Source of the DNA: AC-32 sp963746155
GTDB taxonomy: Bacteria > Actinomycetota > Thermoleophilia > Gaiellales > Gaiellaceae
Length of the DNA stretch: 64,000 nt
Reading direction: 5' to 3'
NCBI GenBank assembly: GCA_963746155.1
Contig: CAVVAB010000009.1
Coordinates: 1 to 64,000, forward strand
The position numbers and the translations under genes are program-made. Positions 45,972 through 55,716 of this stretch are shown one piece after another. The notes below the pieces were generated by a model that saw only the letters and a list, made by a program, of their open reading frames with translations, searched no databases and was not told the DNA's origin. Numbering within the stretch: position 1 is the first letter of the stretch; every line of letters begins with the position of its first letter.

Positions 45972-47044
45972 GAGGGCGCGAGCACGCGCAACCCGTCGGG
46001 CGGGAGGTGGAGGCTGACGGCAGTTCCCCGCTCGAGCTCGAAGCCGAGCGGCTTGCCGTCGTTCGAGACCGTCGCCTTGAGCAGCTCGCCGCCCAGCACG
46101 CGGATGTGGACCTCGTGCAGGCCGCCGAGGAAGACCGCGCGCTCGACGAGCCCCGGCATCCGGTTGTCTCCAGGGGTCTCGTGTGGCTCGAGGCCGATCC
46201 GCTCGGGGCGGATCATCACCTTCACGTCGCCGCGCGAGCCCGTTGCGCCCTGCTCGGCGCGGAAAAGCCGCTCCCCGATGCGCAGGCTGCAGCCGCTCCC
46301 GTCGGCGCTCGCCTGGGCCTCGAGGAGGTTGGAGACGCCGAGGAAGTCCGCCACGAACTCGGTCTCGGGCCCCTCGTAGATCTCTCGCGGCGAGCCCGCC
46401 TGCTCGACCTGGCCCTGGTTCATCACCGCGATCCGGTCGCTCATCGTGAGCGCCTCCTCCTGATCGTGCGTGACGAACACGAACGTGATCCCGATGTCGT
46501 GCTGGATCGCCTTCAGCTCGACCTGGAGGTCCTTGCGCAACCGCGCGTCGAGGGCGCCGAGCGGCTCGTCGAGCAGGAGCACGCGCGGCGCCAGGATGAG
46601 CGCGCGGGCGAGCGCGACCCGCTGCTGCTGGCCGCCGGAGAGCTGCTCCGGCTTGCGCTGCTCGAAGCCGCTCAGCCTGACGAGCTCCAGAATGCTCTTG
46701 ACCCTCTGGCGCCTCTCCTCCTTCTTCGTCTTCTGGTACTTGAGCCCGAAGGCGACGTTGTCGGCGACGTCGAGGTGCGGGAAGAGCGCGTAGCTCTGGA
46801 AGACCGTGTTGACGTTGCGCTTGTGCGGCGGCACCTGGGCGACGTCGGTGCCGTCGAGCATGATCCGCCCGCTCGTCGGCCGCTCGAAGCCGGCGATCAT
46901 GCGCAGCGTCGTCGTCTTCCCGCAGCCCGAGGGGCCGAGCAGCGTGAAGAACTCGCCGGGCGGCATGTGGATCTCGATCCCGTCCACGGCGACGACCTCC
47001 CCGAAGGACTTCGTCAGCTCCTCGAGCCTGACCTCCCCCTGCAT
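45908..47044 (-). CDS. PotA-like ABC transporter ATPase
   Basis: The 378-residue protein has Walker A LLGPSGCGKTTTLRMIAG, the signature LSGGQQQRVALARAL, Walker B VLLLDEPLGALD and a C-terminal TOBE domain (IRPERIGLEP). It is the polyamine/opine-type importer ATPase. It is translationally coupled with the permease gene upstream (TGATG). Confidence 0.9.
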   Translation of the reverse strand: MQGEVRLEELTKSFGEVVAVDGIEIHMPPGEFFTLLGPSGCGKTTTLRMIAGFERPTSGRIMLDGTDVAQVPPHKRNVNTVFQSYALFPHLDVADNVAFGLKYQKTKKEERRQRVKSILELVRLSGFEQRKPEQLSGGQQQRVALARALILAPRVLLLDEPLGALDARLRKDLQVELKAIQHDIGITFVFVTHDQEEALTMSDRIAVMNQGQVEQAGSPREIYEGPETEFVADFLGVSNLLEAQASADGSGCSLRIGERLFRAEQGATGSRGDVKVMIRPERIGLEPHETPGDNRMPGLVERAVFLGGLHEVHIRVLGGELLKATVSNDGKPLGFELERGTAVSLHLPPDGLRVLAPSQAPPSAEDAAERPDLTAPSM

Positions 47045-47898
47045 CAGATGTCGAGCGCGGCCACGGCGGCGGCCTCTCCGCCGCCTGCGAACCGCCGGTA
47101 GACGAGGAAGGCGAGCGCGAGGGTCGCCAGCGTGATCAGGAGCGCAACCGTTGCCAACGCGTTCAGCGCAGGCGTCGGCGCGCCCCGCGCGCTCGCATAG
47201 AGGAGCATCGAGACGGTCGTCGTGTCGGCGCCCCCGGAGAGGTACTGCGTCACGACGAAGTCGTCGATCGAGAGCGCGAAGGCAACCGCGGCGCTCGCGA
47301 CGATCGCCGGCACGAGGAGCGGCATGACGACTCGCATGAGCTGGTCGCGCGGCGGGGCTCCGAGATCGGCCGCTGCCTCCTCGTACTCGGGGCCGATCGA
47401 GACCAGGCGCCCGCGGACGATCACCACGACGTAGGAGAGCGTAAAGGTGACCTGACCGATCGCCTGGGCCGGCGTCCCGAGCCCGATCTCCGGGAAGACT
47501 CGGAGGAAGAGGAGCAGGAGCGCGACGCCCATCACGATCTCCGGGGTCACGAGCGGGAGCAGCATGACCGTGTTGACGGTCCCGCCGCCCGGGCCTCGCC
47601 AGCGCTGGAGCCCCAGGGCGAGAGCAACGCCGAGCGGCGTCGCCACGGCCACGCAGATGACGGCCAGGACGAGCGTGTGCTTCAGCGCCCCCTGGAGGGC
47701 GGGATCGTGGAACACGCTGCCCGTCGAGCCCGTGAACCAGCGGAACGAAAACCCTTGCCACGTCGTTCGCGAGCGGCCGGCGTTGAAGGCGAACAGGATC
47801 GCGATCGCAACCGGGACGATCGACCAGACGATGTACACGATCGTGATCAGCTTCAGCCAGCGCGGCTGGCCCCAGGGGTTGCGAAGCCAGGCGATCAC
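47044..47898 (-). CDS. PotC-like ABC transporter permease
   Basis: The 284-residue protein has six membrane helices, such as LITIVYIVWSIVPVAIAILF and VNTVMLLPLVTPEIVMGVAL. The EAA loop reads EYEEAAADLGAPPRDQLMRV. The GTG at 47898 overlaps the stop of the upstream permease (GTGA). Confidence 0.88.
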   Translation of the reverse strand: MIAWLRNPWGQPRWLKLITIVYIVWSIVPVAIAILFAFNAGRSRTTWQGFSFRWFTGSTGSVFHDPALQGALKHTLVLAVICVAVATPLGVALALGLQRWRGPGGGTVNTVMLLPLVTPEIVMGVALLLLFLRVFPEIGLGTPAQAIGQVTFTLSYVVVIVRGRLVSIGPEYEEAAADLGAPPRDQLMRVVMPLLVPAIVASAAVAFALSIDDFVVTQYLSGGADTTTVSMLLYASARGAPTPALNALATVALLITLATLALAFLVYRRFAGGGEAAAVAALDI

Positions 47899-48810
47899 CC
47901 TTCGTCCACCGCCGTCGCCTGTCGCGTGGTGCGGAGGTAGTAGAACATCAGCAGGAGCAGGAACACCGACAGCAGGAGCGTCAGCACCGCGCCCGTCACC
48001 TTCTGCGGATCCCTGCCGCGTGAACTGGTCGATCTGGTTGCCGATCAGGCTGGTCTTGGTCGAGGCCGAGACGAGATCCGGCGTGTAGTAGTCGCCGAAC
48101 ATCGGCAACGCCACGAGCACACAGCCGGCCAGGATGCCGACCTTCGAGAGCGGCAGCGTCACGCGCACGAACGCGCTGAACGGGCTCGCTCCGAGATCGC
48201 GCGCCGCGTCGATCTGCCGCTGGTCGATCCTGTCGAGCGCGACCACGAGCGGCAGGATCAGGAACGGGACGTAGCCGTAGACGAACGCGATGATCACGGC
48301 CGAGGGCTGGCCGTCGAGCCAGCCGCCGCGCTCCGAGAGCAGCCCGAGCGTCATGAACAGCCGCTCGATTCCGACGTCGTGCAGCAGCCGCGTGCCCCAG
48401 CCGTTTGTCGCCAGCAGGTTGATCCAGGCGAGCATCCGCATCAGGTAGTTGATCCAGAACGGGACGATCAGCAGGAGCAGGACGAGCCCCTTCCAGCGGC
48501 CCGCGTGGCGCGCCGTGTAGTAGGCGACGGGGTAGCCGACCAGCAGGCAGAAGCCGATCGAGAGCGCGACGAACTCGATCGTCCGGATCGAGACGGTCAG
48601 GTACTGCTCGCCGTGCCAGTAGTTCCGCAGCACCTCGAGCACGTAGCCGACGTTCCAGTCGAGCGGGTTCCAGAACGGGACCGGTTGCGAGAGCGTGTCC
48701 TGGTTGCCGAAGGCGACGCTGACGATCGCGTAGAAGGCGACGAGGAAGAAGATCGCGAGCCAGGCGACTCCCGGAAGGGCAACGAGCCGCCAGGTCCAGC
48801 GCGACCCCAT
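47895..48810 (-). CDS. PotB-like ABC transporter permease (one frameshift)
   Basis: About 304 residues with six helices, for example GVAWLAIFFLVAFYAIVSV and GLVLLLLIVPFWINYLMRML, and the EAA loop QIDAARDLGASPFSAFVRV. A one-base shift near 48010, after QIDQFTR, leads into QKVTGAVLTLLLSVFLLLLM, the normal last helix, and the stop at 47895. Confidence 0.85.
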
Positions 48811-48811
48811 C

Positions 48812-50134
48812 TCAGCCGGCCTTGAACTTCGACCAGGCGTCGTCCCAGAAGCGCTCGCCCTCCACGGTGAGCTGGAGCAGCTCCTGGTTGGCCGCGAACT
48901 GGTCGGGGCGGACGACCGCGGTCTCGAGGGTCTTCGGGATCAACTTCCGCCTGATGAGCGCGTCGGCGTCGAGGTTGTTCTGCGGCGGCAGATAGCCGTT
49001 GAAGTTGACGAAGTTGTCATAGGCGTTCCGCTCGTTGAGGAAGAAGTCGAGGAAGCGGTGGGCGAGCACCGGGTTCTTGGCCGAGCGCCCGATGCAGAAG
49101 AAGTCGTTCTGGACGACTCCGTTCTGGTCGGGCCCCCAGAACGAGAGCACGTCCGGCTTGACGCCCGGGGGCATGTTGTAGATCGCGGCGTTCAGCACGT
49201 CGCCCGACCACGACTGGTGGAGAACCTTCTGCCCCTCCGCCAGGGTCTGGTAGTCGGTGATCGTGACCTTGACGTTGCAGATCCCCCTGAGCTCCGAGAG
49301 GGCGTCTCCCGCGCGTGCGATCACGGCCGGGTCCTCGGTGTTGAGATCGGGCCGGAAACCGCCGTGCATCGCGTCGCGCTGCATCGGCATGCTCAGCGCG
49401 TCGCGCTTGTCGTCCAGCACCCCGACCTTGCCGTAGTAGGCGTGCGACTGCCAGAGGATGTCCCAGGGGACGTCCATCGCGGCGATGTCCTCCTTGACCC
49501 TGTCGTTGCGCCAGCCGATGCCGTCCATCCAGACGACGTAGGGAACCGTGTAGCGGCTGCCGCGGTCGTAGAAGGGGTCCTGCAGCTCGGGCCAGATGTT
49601 CTTGGTCAGGTTCGGGAGGTACGAATGGTTGAGCGGCTGGATGAGCTTCTGCGCGATCAGGTTGCAGATGTTCGTGCCGGCCAGGCCCATGATCACGTCG
49701 AAGCTGACGGCCCCCGCGGCCAGCTTCGCGACCGCCTCGTCCGAGGAGTTGTAGGTGGCGAACTTGACGGAGACCCCGTGCTGCTTCTCGAAGCGCTTGA
49801 CCATCGCGGGGTCGACGTAGTCGGCGTAGTTGTAGACGTTGAGCGGTCCCTGCTCGGCGGGCCGGCCATCCTTGATCGGCTGGTTGTCGTCCGTGATCGC
49901 CCAGGTGACCGCGTTGTCCGGCCGCGGGAGCGGCAGGCCGCCCGGGCCGACCGGCTTCGGCACGACGAGCTTTGCCGCGGGACCGGCCGGGCCGCCCGCG
50001 GAGGCGCCGATCGGCTCGGTCGTGTTCTCGCAGGCCGAGAGGAAGCCGGCGGTGCCCAGCGCAAGCGCGCCGCCCGCAGCCCCGCGCAGGAGCTGCTGCC
50101 GCGTGAGTCCGGATCGATCCTTGGGGTGCCCCAT
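48812..50134 (-). CDS. PotD-like extracellular solute-binding lipoprotein
   Basis: The 440-residue protein has an N-terminal export signal with a lipobox (LGTAGFLSAC). The region before it (LTRQQLLRGAAGG) resembles a Tat signal without the twin Arg. The mature part is a polyamine-type binding protein: LNVYNYADYVDPAMVKRFEK and DVIMGLAGTNICNLIAQKLI. It delivers the substrate to the permeases. The start is 71 bases from the divergent thioesterase gene. Confidence 0.88.
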   Translation of the reverse strand: MGHPKDRSGLTRQQLLRGAAGGALALGTAGFLSACENTTEPIGASAGGPAGPAAKLVVPKPVGPGGLPLPRPDNAVTWAITDDNQPIKDGRPAEQGPLNVYNYADYVDPAMVKRFEKQHGVSVKFATYNSSDEAVAKLAAGAVSFDVIMGLAGTNICNLIAQKLIQPLNHSYLPNLTKNIWPELQDPFYDRGSRYTVPYVVWMDGIGWRNDRVKEDIAAMDVPWDILWQSHAYYGKVGVLDDKRDALSMPMQRDAMHGGFRPDLNTEDPAVIARAGDALSELRGICNVKVTITDYQTLAEGQKVLHQSWSGDVLNAAIYNMPPGVKPDVLSFWGPDQNGVVQNDFFCIGRSAKNPVLAHRFLDFFLNERNAYDNFVNFNGYLPPQNNLDADALIRRKLIPKTLETAVVRPDQFAANQELLQLTVEGERFWDDAWSKFKAG

Positions 50135-50205
50135 GCCGCTGCTCGATTGAATCGGACGACGAAACCGGGAGTCAAGTTGGCTCGGGCCGCATAGGATCGC
50201 GATCC

Positions 50206-50592
50206 GTGCACGAGAAGCGGGTCGAGATCCGGTGGCGCGACGTCGACGCGTTCGGGCACGTCAACAACGCGATCTACGCGACGTACCTCGAAGAGTGCCG
50301 TGACGAATGGCTCGACGAGGCGCTTGGGCACGGCGAGGCCGCCTGGGATTTCGTGATCGCGCGCCTCGCGATCGACTTCCGGCGCGAGCTGCGGCTCGAG
50401 GACGACGGCGTCCTCGTGCGCTGCCGGCTGGAGCGGATCGGCACCTCGAGCGTGACCACGAAGGAGGAGATCCTCGCCGGCGAGGATCTCGCGGCCGAGG
50501 GTGAGTGCGTGCTCGTCGCGCGCGACAAGGAGACCGGGAGCTCGCGACCGCTCTCCGACGACGAGCGCCGGGGATTCGAGCGCGCGGGCTAG
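50206..50592 (+). CDS. YbgC-type acyl-CoA thioesterase (hotdog fold)
   Basis: The 128-residue protein has VEIRWRDVDAFGHVNNAIYA, with the catalytic Asp, then EECRDEWLDEAL, the classic 4HBT pattern. It hydrolyses acyl-CoA thioesters; specificity is unknown. The GTG start is the first of three co-directional genes, and its stop overlaps the next gene's GTG. Confidence 0.85.
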   Translation: MHEKRVEIRWRDVDAFGHVNNAIYATYLEECRDEWLDEALGHGEAAWDFVIARLAIDFRRELRLEDDGVLVRCRLERIGTSSVTTKEEILAGEDLAAEGECVLVARDKETGSSRPLSDDERRGFERAG

Positions 50593-52455
50593 TGCTCGAG
50601 CATCTGTTCAGCCCGCTCGCGCTGGGGCCGGTCGAGATCCGGAACCGGATCGTCTCGACGGCGCACCAGACGACGCTCGTCCACGACAACCTGCCGACCG
50701 ACGACTTCGTCGCCTACCACGAGGCTCGCGCGCGAGGCGGCGCGGGCCTGATCGTGCTCGAGGCGACCGCGGTTCACCCTTCGGGCCTGCTGACCTCGCA
50801 CACGCTCGGCGGGTACCTGCCGGAGATCGTGGCCGGCTACGAGCGCGTGGCGGCCGCCGTCTGGCCGCACGGGACACGGCTCTTCGTCCAGCTCCTGCAC
50901 GGCGGCCGCGAGCAGATCGCGTCGCCTCCGCGACCGCCTGCGATCGCGCCCTCGGCCGTTCCGAGCCCGCGCTTCCGCGCCGAGCCCCGGGCGCTGAGCG
51001 CAGAGGAGATCGAGGAGCTGATAGCGGGGTACGCGCGCTGCGCCGAGCTCGCGGCCGAGGCCGGTCTCGACGGGGTCGAGCTCTCGGCTGCACACCGGTA
51101 CCTGATCGAGCAGTTCCTCGACCCGGAGCTGAACCGGCGCGAGGACGAGTGGGCCGACGGGAGCCTGTTACTGACGGGAGTCGTCCGGGCGGTGCGCGCC
51201 GCTGCGCCGGGCCTCGGCCTCGGCGTGCGGCTCTCGGCGGACTCGCCGCGGGCGGGGCGGATCGCGGAGCTGCTCGTCCAGGAGGGCGTCGACTACCTCT
51301 CGCTCGCGCTCGGCGACTCGGCCACGTATCTCGGCTCGGTCGGGATCGTCCCGCCGCCCCCGGTCGAGGAGGCCGCGATCGCCGCGAAGACCGAGCCGTT
51401 CGGGCTGGGGCCGCCGCGGATCGCGACCTCGCGGATGATCGACGCCGAGGTCGCCGACCGGCTGATCGCAGCGGGCGGGGCCGAGGCGCTCGGAATGACG
51501 CGCGCGCTGATCACCGATCCGGAGCTTCCGGCGAAGGCCCGCGAGGGGCGCCTGCACGAGATCGTCGGCTGCATCGGCTGCAACGCGTGCATCGCGCACT
51601 ACCACGCCGGCACGCCGCTTCGGTGCGCGGTGAACCCGCGCACGGGCCGGGAGCGGCACCTCGGCCCGCCGGAAGAGGCGCGGGAGAAGAAGAGGCTCGT
51701 CGTGGTCGGCGGCGGCCCGGCCGGGATCGCCGCGGCGACCGAGGCGGGGCGCGCCGGGCACGACGTGGTGCTCCTCGAGCGCTCGGATCGCCTCGGAGGA
51801 CAGCTCGCGCTGGCCGGGGCCACGCCCGGAGGCGCCGAGGTCTCGCGGCGCTTCCTCGCGAACGCCGAGCGGCAGCTCGAGGCCGCGGGCGTCGAGGTCA
51901 GGCTCGGCGCCGACGACCTTCCCGAAGCAGACGGCGTCGTGCTGGCAACCGGCGCCTGCCCCTACCGCGACGACCGGCTCGCGCTCGAGGGCGTGCAGGT
52001 CCTCGACGCCTGGGAAGTGCTCGCGGGCACGCTGCCGGACGGTCAGCGAGTCGTCGTTGCCGACTGGGGCGGCGACCCCGGCGGGCTCGACGCGGCCGAG
52101 GTCCTCGCCGCCGCCGGGAAGGAGGTGACGCTGGCCGTCGCGCCGGTCGCGGTCGGCGAGCACGTCCACCAGTACCGGCGAAACCTCTACCTGCAGCGGC
52201 TCTACCGCGCGGGCGTGCGGATCCTGCACCACCACGAGCTGGCATCGCGGGCCGGTGCTCCGAAATGTCTTCGCCCCCGAGCTGACGGTCCCCGTCGAGG
52301 CGGACGCCGTCGTTCTCGCGCACGGCCGCGTTCCGGTCACCGTCGAGCCGCCGCCCGGGATCCCGGCAGAGAGCGCGGGCGACTGCCTCTCGCCGCGCTC
52401 GCTCGAGGAGGCGGTCCTCGAGGGAACTCTCGCGGCGCGGCGAGTCTTCGCATAG
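50592..52455 (+). CDS. OYE/TMADH-type FMN-[4Fe-4S]-FAD oxidoreductase (one frameshift)
   Basis: About 621 residues. The N-terminal TIM barrel is Old-Yellow-Enzyme like (LFSPLALGPVEIRNRIVSTA, LFVQLLHGGRE, GVELSAAHRYLIEQFLDPEL). The cluster motif CIGCNACIAHYHAGTPLRC follows, then a FAD/NAD domain with LVVVGGGPAGIAAATEAGRA. This is the architecture of 2,4-dienoyl-CoA reductase, trimethylamine/dimethylamine dehydrogenase and N-methylproline demethylase. A one-base shift near 52250 leads to the terminal LRNVFAPELTVPVEADAVVL. Confidence 0.82.
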
Positions 52456-52466
52456 GGTCACGCGCC

Positions 52467-53633
52467 GTGATCGTCCCCGAGCTGCCGCCCGAGATCCGCG
52501 ACCTCAAGGAGCGCGTCGGGCGCTTTATCGAGGAGGAGGTCTACCCGCTCGAGGAGCGGATCGCGGAGCGTGGCTCGATCGACGAGGCCGAGGTCGACGC
52601 GCTTCGAGGCAAGGCGCGAGAGGCCGGCTTCACGATGCTGAACATGCCCCCGGACCACGGCGGCCAGGCCCTGTCGATGCTCGGCCAGGTCGCGATCGAG
52701 GAGGAATCGGGCAAGGCGACCAACGGCCTCGGCTTCGCGGTCATCGACCGCGGTCCGCGCGAGCTGCTCGAGCTGGTCACTCCCGAGCAGGCCGAGCGCT
52801 TCGTCGCGCCGATCGTGCGCGGCGAGTACCGCGAGGCCTGGGCGCTCACGGAGCCGGGCGCCGGCTCCGACCTCTCGGGGCTGCAGGCGAGCGCCGTCCG
52901 TGACGGCGACGACTGGGTCCTGAACGGCGAGAAGTGGTTCGTCACGAGCGAGGGCGACGCCGGGGTCTACGTCGTGGCCGCGGTCGCCGAGGGCGAGCAG
53001 CAGCTGTTCCTCGTCGAGCCGGACGCGCCCGGCCTGGAGATCGTCCGCACGCCCGGCTTCCTGCACGATCCGTACCTCGATCACCACCCGGAGATCGCCC
53101 TGCGCGACTGCCGGGTGCCCGAGGCAAACCGCGTTCCGGTGAGCGGCGATGCCGGCGCGAAGGAGTGGATTCTCGTCGAGCGCCTCTTCATCGCCGCGCG
53201 CTGCTGCGGCGCGTCCATGCGGCTCCTCGACCTCGCGAGCGACTGGGCGAAGGAGCGTGAGGCGTTCGGCTCGCGCATCGCCGACTACCAGGGCGTCTCG
53301 TTCCCGCTGGCCGACTCGCTGACGGAGCTGCACGCGGCGCGACTGCTCACCTACCACGCCGCGCACGCGTTCGACACGCTGGCCGACCGCAAGATCGTCC
53401 ATGGGAAGGTCTCGATGGCGAAGCTTTTCGCGTCCGAGACTGCGGGCCGCATCGCCGACCGCGCGGTGCAGATCCTCGGCGGGCGCGGTTACATGACCGA
53501 CAGCCCGGCCGCGCGCCACTTCCGCGAGCTGCGGGTCGACCGGATCTGGGAGGGCACGAGCGAGATCCAGCGCGTGATCCTCGCCGGCGGGCTCTTCAAG
53601 CGCGGCGCTGCGCCCTACCTCGGCTGGGACTGA
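52467..53633 (+). CDS. Acyl-CoA dehydrogenase
   Basis: The 388-residue protein has the family patterns EAWALTEPGAGSDLSGLQAS and VLNGEKWFVTS, and the late block AVQILGGRGYMTDSPAARHF, RELRVDRIWEGTSEIQRVIL, where the catalytic Glu/Asp region lies. The GTG at 52467 follows the flavoprotein stop by 11 bases. It oxidises an acyl-CoA at C2-C3; chain type is unknown. Its end overlaps the convergent synthetase gene by 19 bases. Confidence 0.88.
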   Translation: MIVPELPPEIRDLKERVGRFIEEEVYPLEERIAERGSIDEAEVDALRGKAREAGFTMLNMPPDHGGQALSMLGQVAIEEESGKATNGLGFAVIDRGPRELLELVTPEQAERFVAPIVRGEYREAWALTEPGAGSDLSGLQASAVRDGDDWVLNGEKWFVTSEGDAGVYVVAAVAEGEQQLFLVEPDAPGLEIVRTPGFLHDPYLDHHPEIALRDCRVPEANRVPVSGDAGAKEWILVERLFIAARCCGASMRLLDLASDWAKEREAFGSRIADYQGVSFPLADSLTELHAARLLTYHAAHAFDTLADRKIVHGKVSMAKLFASETAGRIADRAVQILGGRGYMTDSPAARHFRELRVDRIWEGTSEIQRVILAGGLFKRGAAPYLGWD

Positions 53634-55672
53634 ACGACCCGGGCGTCGAGCCCGATCGCGCCCGACCGCGTGACGAGCAGCGGGTTCACCTCGAGCTCGT
53701 CCAGCTCAGGATGCTCGGCCGCGACGCGTGAGATCGTCGCGCACGCCTTGGCCGCCGAGCGGACGTCGAGCGCCGGCCTGCCGCGCGCACCGGTGAAGAG
53801 CGCCGCGCCTCGCAGGCCGAGCAGCAGTTCCTCGACGAGACCCGGATCGGCAGGGGCGAGCGCGACCGCGGTGTCGCGGAGCACCTCCGCGAGGATTCCG
53901 CCGAGGCCGACGAGCAGGATCGGGCCGAAGCGCGGGTCGCGCCTGCAGCCGGCGATCAGCTCGACCGAGCTCTCGGCCGTCACCTGCTGCTCGACGGAGT
54001 AGCCGTCAGGGGCGGTCATCCCGGCGACCGCGGCCGCGAGCGCCTCGTCGTCCTCGAGCCCGAGCGCAACCCCGCCCGAGTCGGATTTGTGCAGAACGCC
54101 CAGCGCCTTGAGGACGACCGGGTAGCCGAGCTCGGCCGCGGCCGCTACGGCCTCCTCCGCGTTCGCGACCCGCCGCGCCTCGGGGAAGGCGACCCCGCCC
54201 CGGGCGAGCAGCTCGCGCGACTCCAGGTATCCGGAGCCGGGCCACGGCTCGGCCGCCGGAGGCAGCTCGGGGACGCCCGACGGCTCCCGCTGGGCTGCGA
54301 CCCTCCCGATGGAGTCGATCGCCGCGCCGATCTCGCGGTAGACCGGCACCCCGGCCTCGCGCAGGGCCTGCGCGGGCGACTCCTGCCAGTACATGGTCTG
54401 GACGATCGCGGGCCGTCCGGCCTCGGCGGCTGCGCGCGCGAGACCACGCGCTGCCTCCGTCTCGGGCTCGCGAAGCTCCTCGGAGGTCGCGCTGTAGCCG
54501 CCGAGGTAGCCGGTCAGGAGGAGCGCGTCGATCTCGCCCGACTCCAGGAGCAGCCGCGGCACGCGCTCGTACGAGCTCAGGTCCTGCTCGCCCGCGCCCG
54601 CGAAGTCGACCGGGTTCGTCGTGGTCGCGGTGTCGGGCAGCACCTCGGCGAGGCTTCCGGCGAGGGCGGGGGAGAGCTGCGGCAGCTCGAGCCCCGCTCC
54701 GGTAGCGAGATCGGCGGCTACGACCGCGGAGCCGCCGCCGTCGGTGACGATCGCGACCCGGCGGCCGCGCGGGCGGCTGGTCGCGAGCACGAGCTGGGCG
54801 AGGTCGGCGAGCTCGCGCGGCGTCGAGACCTGAAGGATCCCGGCCGCGCGGCAGGCCGCCTCGATCGCGACCGCCTCGCTTACCAGCGCGCCGGTGTGCG
54901 ACTTCGCGGCCCGCACTCCGGGCGCGCTCGTCCCGCCCGCGAGCAGGAGCACCGGCTTGCCCGCCGCCGCGGCTGCCCGGGCGAATGCGCGCCCGTCGCG
55001 GAAGTCCTCGAGGTACGCGCCGATCACGCGGGTCTGCTCGTCGTCCGCGAGCGCTTCCACGACCTCGACCGCCTCGAGGTCGGCCTGGTTCCCGAGCGAG
55101 ACGAACCGCGAGATCCCGAGACCGAAGTCGCCGGCCAGCAGCGCGATCTCGAGCGCGAGGTTCCCGCTCTGCGAGACGAGCCCGAGCGAGCCTGGGACGA
55201 AGTCGCTGGACGAGAGGTCGAGCTCGGCCGCCGCGTCGTAGACGCCCATGCAGTTCGGCCCGAGCAGGACCGCTCCGGCCTCGCGCACCCGCTCGACCAC
55301 CGCCCGCTCCCGCGCCGCGCCTTCGTCGGAGGTCTCGCCGAGGCCGGCCGCGATCGCGACGATCGCGCGCGTGCCGGCAGCGAGCGCGGCGTCCACGGTC
55401 TCCTCGAACGCCGAGGCGGGGATCGCGAGGACGACCAGCTCTGCGGCCTCGGGAAGCTCGTCGAGCGACCGGTAGGTCTCGCGCCCGAGCACCTCGCCGC
55501 CGGAGCGGTTGACGAGGAACACCGAGCGCTTGTGCTCTCCGCGCAGCGCGCCGCGGGCGAGCCACATGCCCCATTTCGCGGGGTCGTTGGAGGCGCCGAC
55601 GACGGCCACGGAACGGGGCTCGAAGAGGGGGCGCAGGTCGCGTCCGGTGCGAGCCGCCATCGCCGTCATCAT
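53615..55672 (-). CDS. ADP-forming acyl-CoA synthetase (acetate-CoA ligase family)
   Basis: The 685-residue protein has a CoA-binding domain (PRSVAVVGASNDPAKWGMWL), succinyl-CoA ligase-like domains with the phosphohistidine segment AKSHTGALVSEAVA, and a C-terminal ATP-grasp (YPVVLKALGVLHKSDSGGVA). It activates a carboxylic acid to its CoA thioester with ATP to ADP. It is divergent from the aminotransferase with 44 bases between the starts. Confidence 0.88.
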   Translation of the reverse strand: MMTAMAARTGRDLRPLFEPRSVAVVGASNDPAKWGMWLARGALRGEHKRSVFLVNRSGGEVLGRETYRSLDELPEAAELVVLAIPASAFEETVDAALAAGTRAIVAIAAGLGETSDEGAARERAVVERVREAGAVLLGPNCMGVYDAAAELDLSSSDFVPGSLGLVSQSGNLALEIALLAGDFGLGISRFVSLGNQADLEAVEVVEALADDEQTRVIGAYLEDFRDGRAFARAAAAAGKPVLLLAGGTSAPGVRAAKSHTGALVSEAVAIEAACRAAGILQVSTPRELADLAQLVLATSRPRGRRVAIVTDGGGSAVVAADLATGAGLELPQLSPALAGSLAEVLPDTATTTNPVDFAGAGEQDLSSYERVPRLLLESGEIDALLLTGYLGGYSATSEELREPETEAARGLARAAAEAGRPAIVQTMYWQESPAQALREAGVPVYREIGAAIDSIGRVAAQREPSGVPELPPAAEPWPGSGYLESRELLARGGVAFPEARRVANAEEAVAAAAELGYPVVLKALGVLHKSDSGGVALGLEDDEALAAAVAGMTAPDGYSVEQQVTAESSVELIAGCRRDPRFGPILLVGLGGILAEVLRDTAVALAPADPGLVEELLLGLRGAALFTGARGRPALDVRSAAKACATISRVAAEHPELDELEVNPLLVTRSGAIGLDARVVQSQPR

Positions 55673-55716
55673 TCCATCGCGTGGCGGATTGCCGCGCCGC
55701 AGGACACAATACGAGC